Shown: one piece after another, positions 62,293-64,000 of the stretch | Layout of the letters: each line of letters starts with the position of its first letter | Position numbering within the stretch: the first letter of the stretch is position 1 | Assembly: GCF_001650905.1 (NCBI RefSeq) | Contig: NZ_LXYG01000001.1 | Coordinates: 124,001-188,000, forward strand | DNA from: Balneola sp. EhC07 | GTDB taxonomy: Bacteria; Bacteroidota; Rhodothermia; Balneolales; Balneolaceae | Direction: 5' to 3' | DNA length: 64,000 nt | The notes under the pieces: model-generated | Database searches by the model: none | What the model saw: the letters and a program-made list of their open reading frames with translations, nothing else | Told to the model about the DNA's origin: nothing | Translations under genes and position numbers: made by a program

Positions 62293-62308
62293 AAAGTACC
62301 CGAGGCCG
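62293..62308 (-). other. tRNA-Leu 3' end att-like direct repeat, right
   Basis: Intact copy of the 16-bp sequence also found at 60440-60455. It covers the end of the T-stem and acceptor stem, the usual crossover region of tyrosine-recombinase elements that use tRNA genes. Confidence 0.7.
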
Positions 62309-62383
62309 GACTCGAACCGGCACTCCAATTTAATTAGAATTGGATTTTAAGTCCAACGTGTCTACCAATTCCACCACTCGGGC
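62297..62383 (-). tRNA. tRNA-Leu (anticodon TAA)
   Basis: An 87-nt type II tRNA. The acceptor stem GCCCGAG/CTCGGGT pairs perfectly in RNA terms; the D-arm has TGGTGGAATTGGTAGACA; the anticodon stem-loop TTGGA-CTTAAAA-TCCAA gives anticodon TAA; a long variable arm (TTCTAATTAAATTGGAGT region) follows; and the T-arm is CCGG-TTCGAGT-CCGG. CCA is not encoded (the discriminator A is followed by CTT). Its last 12 bases form part of the duplicated att-like repeat. Confidence 0.93.
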
Positions 62384-62553
62384 TTGGTTTGTTCTTCCAA
62401 ATTGATTGTCAGTAGTTAAAAACACTAACCATTCGGAAGGCGCAAAATATACAACTTAATATGGGACTACTTCAATATTGTTTTCAATAAATTTCGAATT
62501 ATTTCTGGTATCTGTTTTGTACATTCCTGAAAACAAAAAAAGATTCTATAGAC

Positions 62554-63117
62554 ATGATGAAGAAGATATTTCCCATTCTGCTTAGTGTAGTGTTAATTAA
62601 TACAGCTTCGGCACAAATAGAAGTCGGCGCTTCTTTTGAGCTTAGAGATGAAGAACCACAAAGCGGGTTTGGAGTGCGTATTCAATCCGGGTTTTTGAAT
62701 TCGATACCGGTGGTGAATTTTGGGCTTCGAGCACATTTTAGTTATTTCAGTGAAACCAATACCGTCGATGAAACAACTTTCTCTTATGACAAAAGTATCG
62801 AGAACTATGATTTTGGATTAGCTGCATATGCGGGAGTAACCCTGGGTTTATTGGAGCCATATATTGGCGCAGGGTTGGGCTCAGAAACGGTAGATCTAAG
62901 CGCAGAGGATTTTTCAAATCCACCACCACCAAATCAACAACCAAGTGAAGAAGAGGAATCTAATATCTATTGGAATACATTTGCAGGAGCAAAAGTAACT
63001 GTTATTCCATTGGTTAAACCTTTTGTTGAATATAGATTCTCAAGCCGGAATCTTGAAGTTCCCGATCTCAATGATAAAACAGGCAGAATTATTTTTGGGG
63101 TTGTACTTAGTTTTTAA
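62554..63117 (+). CDS. Outer-membrane beta-barrel protein
   Basis: A 187-residue exported protein. The signal peptide is MMKKIFPILLSVVLINTASA, then a small eight-stranded-type barrel (FGLRAHFSYFSETNTVDETT, YDFGLAAYAGVTLGLLEPYI, KPFVEYRFSSRNLEV) ends with FGVVLSF, an outer-membrane sorting end. A Pro/Glu-rich loop (PPPPNQQPSEEEESN) is probably exposed. Function unknown. A clear terminator follows. Confidence 0.75.
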   Translation: MMKKIFPILLSVVLINTASAQIEVGASFELRDEEPQSGFGVRIQSGFLNSIPVVNFGLRAHFSYFSETNTVDETTFSYDKSIENYDFGLAAYAGVTLGLLEPYIGAGLGSETVDLSAEDFSNPPPPNQQPSEEEESNIYWNTFAGAKVTVIPLVKPFVEYRFSSRNLEVPDLNDKTGRIIFGVVLSF

Positions 63118-63135
63118 ATTTAGTTAACTACAAAC

Positions 63136-63168
63136 AGCGGTTTTGTTCACACTCAACCGCTTTTTTTA
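63136..63168 (+). terminator. Intrinsic terminator after the barrel gene
   Basis: AGCGGTT (63136-63142) pairs with AACCGCT (63155-63161) around a 12-base loop and is followed by a run of seven T residues. Confidence 0.85.
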
Positions 63169-63236
63169 TACGTTTTATATTCAACTTTCTTAGTAGGATG
63201 AAACCTTACATAAAGGGCAATTGTTCGCGTTAAATA

Positions 63237-64000
63237 ATGAGTGATTTAAAAGAAATAGCACGTACGGATTTAGAAAGTCTCAAGCTTAAGAAAGCTCAGA
63301 AACAAGATCTGAAGCAGCTCCTGGAAGAATGTCGGGAGTTTATTGGTGAAATAAATGAGGAACAGGTAGAAAAAGCTTTCAAGCTATGCTACTTGTCACA
63401 TGATGGAATGGTCAGGGCTTCCGGAGAACCGTATTATTACCACCCCGTTGAAGTAGCTAAAATTGTAGCCAGAGAGATCAACATTGATGAGATCTCTGTG
63501 ATAGCTGCTCTATTACACGACACCGTTGAAGACACTTCTGTTACTCTTGAGGATATAGAATATTGGTTTGGCAAAGAAGTAGCTGTGATCATTAACGGAG
63601 TTACGAAAATAGAAGGTGTCTTTAAAAGCAGAGACAGCAAGCAAGCTGAAACGTTTATGAAGCTGCTCCTCTCAATGGCTGAGGATATCCGGGTTGTATT
63701 AATAAAGTTTGCGGATCGTCTTCATAACATGAGAACCATTCATCATCTGAAAAGAGAAAAACAAATGAAGATCGCTAACGAGACAATGGATCTGTATGCT
63801 CCACTTGCTCATCGTTTTGGATTGTTCAAGATCAAAAATGAATTAGAGGACCTCTGTTTTAAAACGCTGGATCCTACATCCTTCAAATTTGTTGCAAGAA
63901 AGCTTAAAGAAAAGAAGGAATCGAGAGAAAAGTTCATCAAACAATTTATGACTCCTGTTGAAAAGCAGCTAAAGGAGTTGAAGTTAAATTTTGAGATAAA
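63237..64000 (+). CDS. Bifunctional (p)ppGpp synthetase/hydrolase, RelA/SpoT family (3' end outside window)
   Basis: The frame starts with ATG 63237 (MSDLKEIARTDLESLKLKK) and stays open to the window end, so about 254 residues are visible. The HD hydrolase domain is clear: YYYHPVEVAKIVAREI, then AALLHDTVEDTSVTLEDI and KFADRLHNMRTIHHL. This is the alarmone hydrolase region of Rel/SpoT proteins; the synthetase, TGS and ACT domains should follow outside. It controls the stringent response. Confidence 0.92.
   Translation, partial: MSDLKEIARTDLESLKLKKAQKQDLKQLLEECREFIGEINEEQVEKAFKLCYLSHDGMVRASGEPYYYHPVEVAKIVAREINIDEISVIAALLHDTVEDTSVTLEDIEYWFGKEVAVIINGVTKIEGVFKSRDSKQAETFMKLLLSMAEDIRVVLIKFADRLHNMRTIHHLKREKQMKIANETMDLYAPLAHRFGLFKIKNELEDLCFKTLDPTSFKFVARKLKEKKESREKFIKQFMTPVEKQLKELKLNFEI

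Larger units (their letters stand above)
62041..62296. other. Region between the TAC operon and tRNA-Leu
   Basis: AT-rich and without a coding frame. It contains the 23-bp direct repeat (right copy), an inverted pair AAGAGGCTA/TAGCCTCTT (about 62192 and 62248) and the tRNA terminator. GAGGC-ACTCGAAC at about 62194-62217 looks like a further decayed piece of the tRNA 3' half, but the match is short. Confidence 0.5.

Noticed and set aside
63437-63640. Minus-strand open frame inside the RelA/SpoT gene
   Set aside because: It is a mirror frame of a clear HD-domain coding sequence.
1-64000. CRISPR array
   Set aside because: No regularly spaced direct repeats with unique spacers were seen and there is no cas gene.

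Overview
The window looks like a low-GC, Gram-negative chromosome of the Bacteroidota/Balneolota type, probably from a free-living aerobic, possibly marine bacterium. This is an inference from several signs: outer-membrane barrels and lipoproteins, mostly weak Shine-Dalgarno sequences, a CrtY-type lycopene cyclase, a class II photolyase, a DgcN/DgcA D-glutamate pair, M56-TonB fusions and abundant intergenic palindromic repeats. No ribosomal RNA operon is present to fix the taxonomy.

Layout. 0-3 kb: an SDR/AraC pair, two cupins, a MORN-type protein and a solitary integron attC-like hairpin. 3-5.7 kb: a two-domain dCTP deaminase with a BFD-like iron-sulfur protein, then about 1 kb of repeats and a GIY-YIG remnant. 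5.7-12 kb: rsmE, a Na/Pi symporter with a PhoU tail divergent from a phosphate-type porin (11-bp-phased TTAAC repeats between them), and a chromate transporter. 12-19 kb: lycopene cyclase, nitrilase, threonine aldolase, then the dgcA/dgcN genes and a threonine-synthase-like enzyme. 19-28.2 kb: a biotin carrier protein, murA, and a histidine cluster hisG-D-C-B-H-A. A 25-residue leader peptide with ten histidines precedes hisG. 28.3-33 kb: small genes, then lepA and lepB. 33-43 kb: a peptidase and a fatty-acid beta-oxidation block (two acyl-CoA ligases, thioesterase, fadN, fadA, dienoyl-CoA reductase). 43-50 kb: a BlaI/M56 signalling pair, a desaturase and membrane proteins. 50-59.5 kb: photolyase, rarA and several two-component proteins. 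59.6-60.4 kb: a REP-associated tyrosine transposase between perfect 27-bp inverted repeats. 60.4-62.4 kb: a small island at the 3' end of tRNA-Leu(TAA). 62.5 kb to the end: an outer-membrane barrel and the start of a RelA/SpoT gene.

The most interesting unit is the tRNA-Leu island. It holds three overlapping genes that read as a toxin-antitoxin-chaperone (TAC) operon: a HigB/Gp49-like toxin, an XRE antitoxin with a C-terminal tail, and a SecB-like chaperone. A 16-bp duplication of the tRNA 3' end and a second 23-bp repeat bracket it, and there is no integrase. Next in interest are the ribosome-attenuation-type his leader peptide, a HisB whose N-terminal phosphatase domain has shrunk and lost its catalytic motif, and the candidate Pho box. 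All statements come from reading the sequence by eye; no database search or folding program was run.
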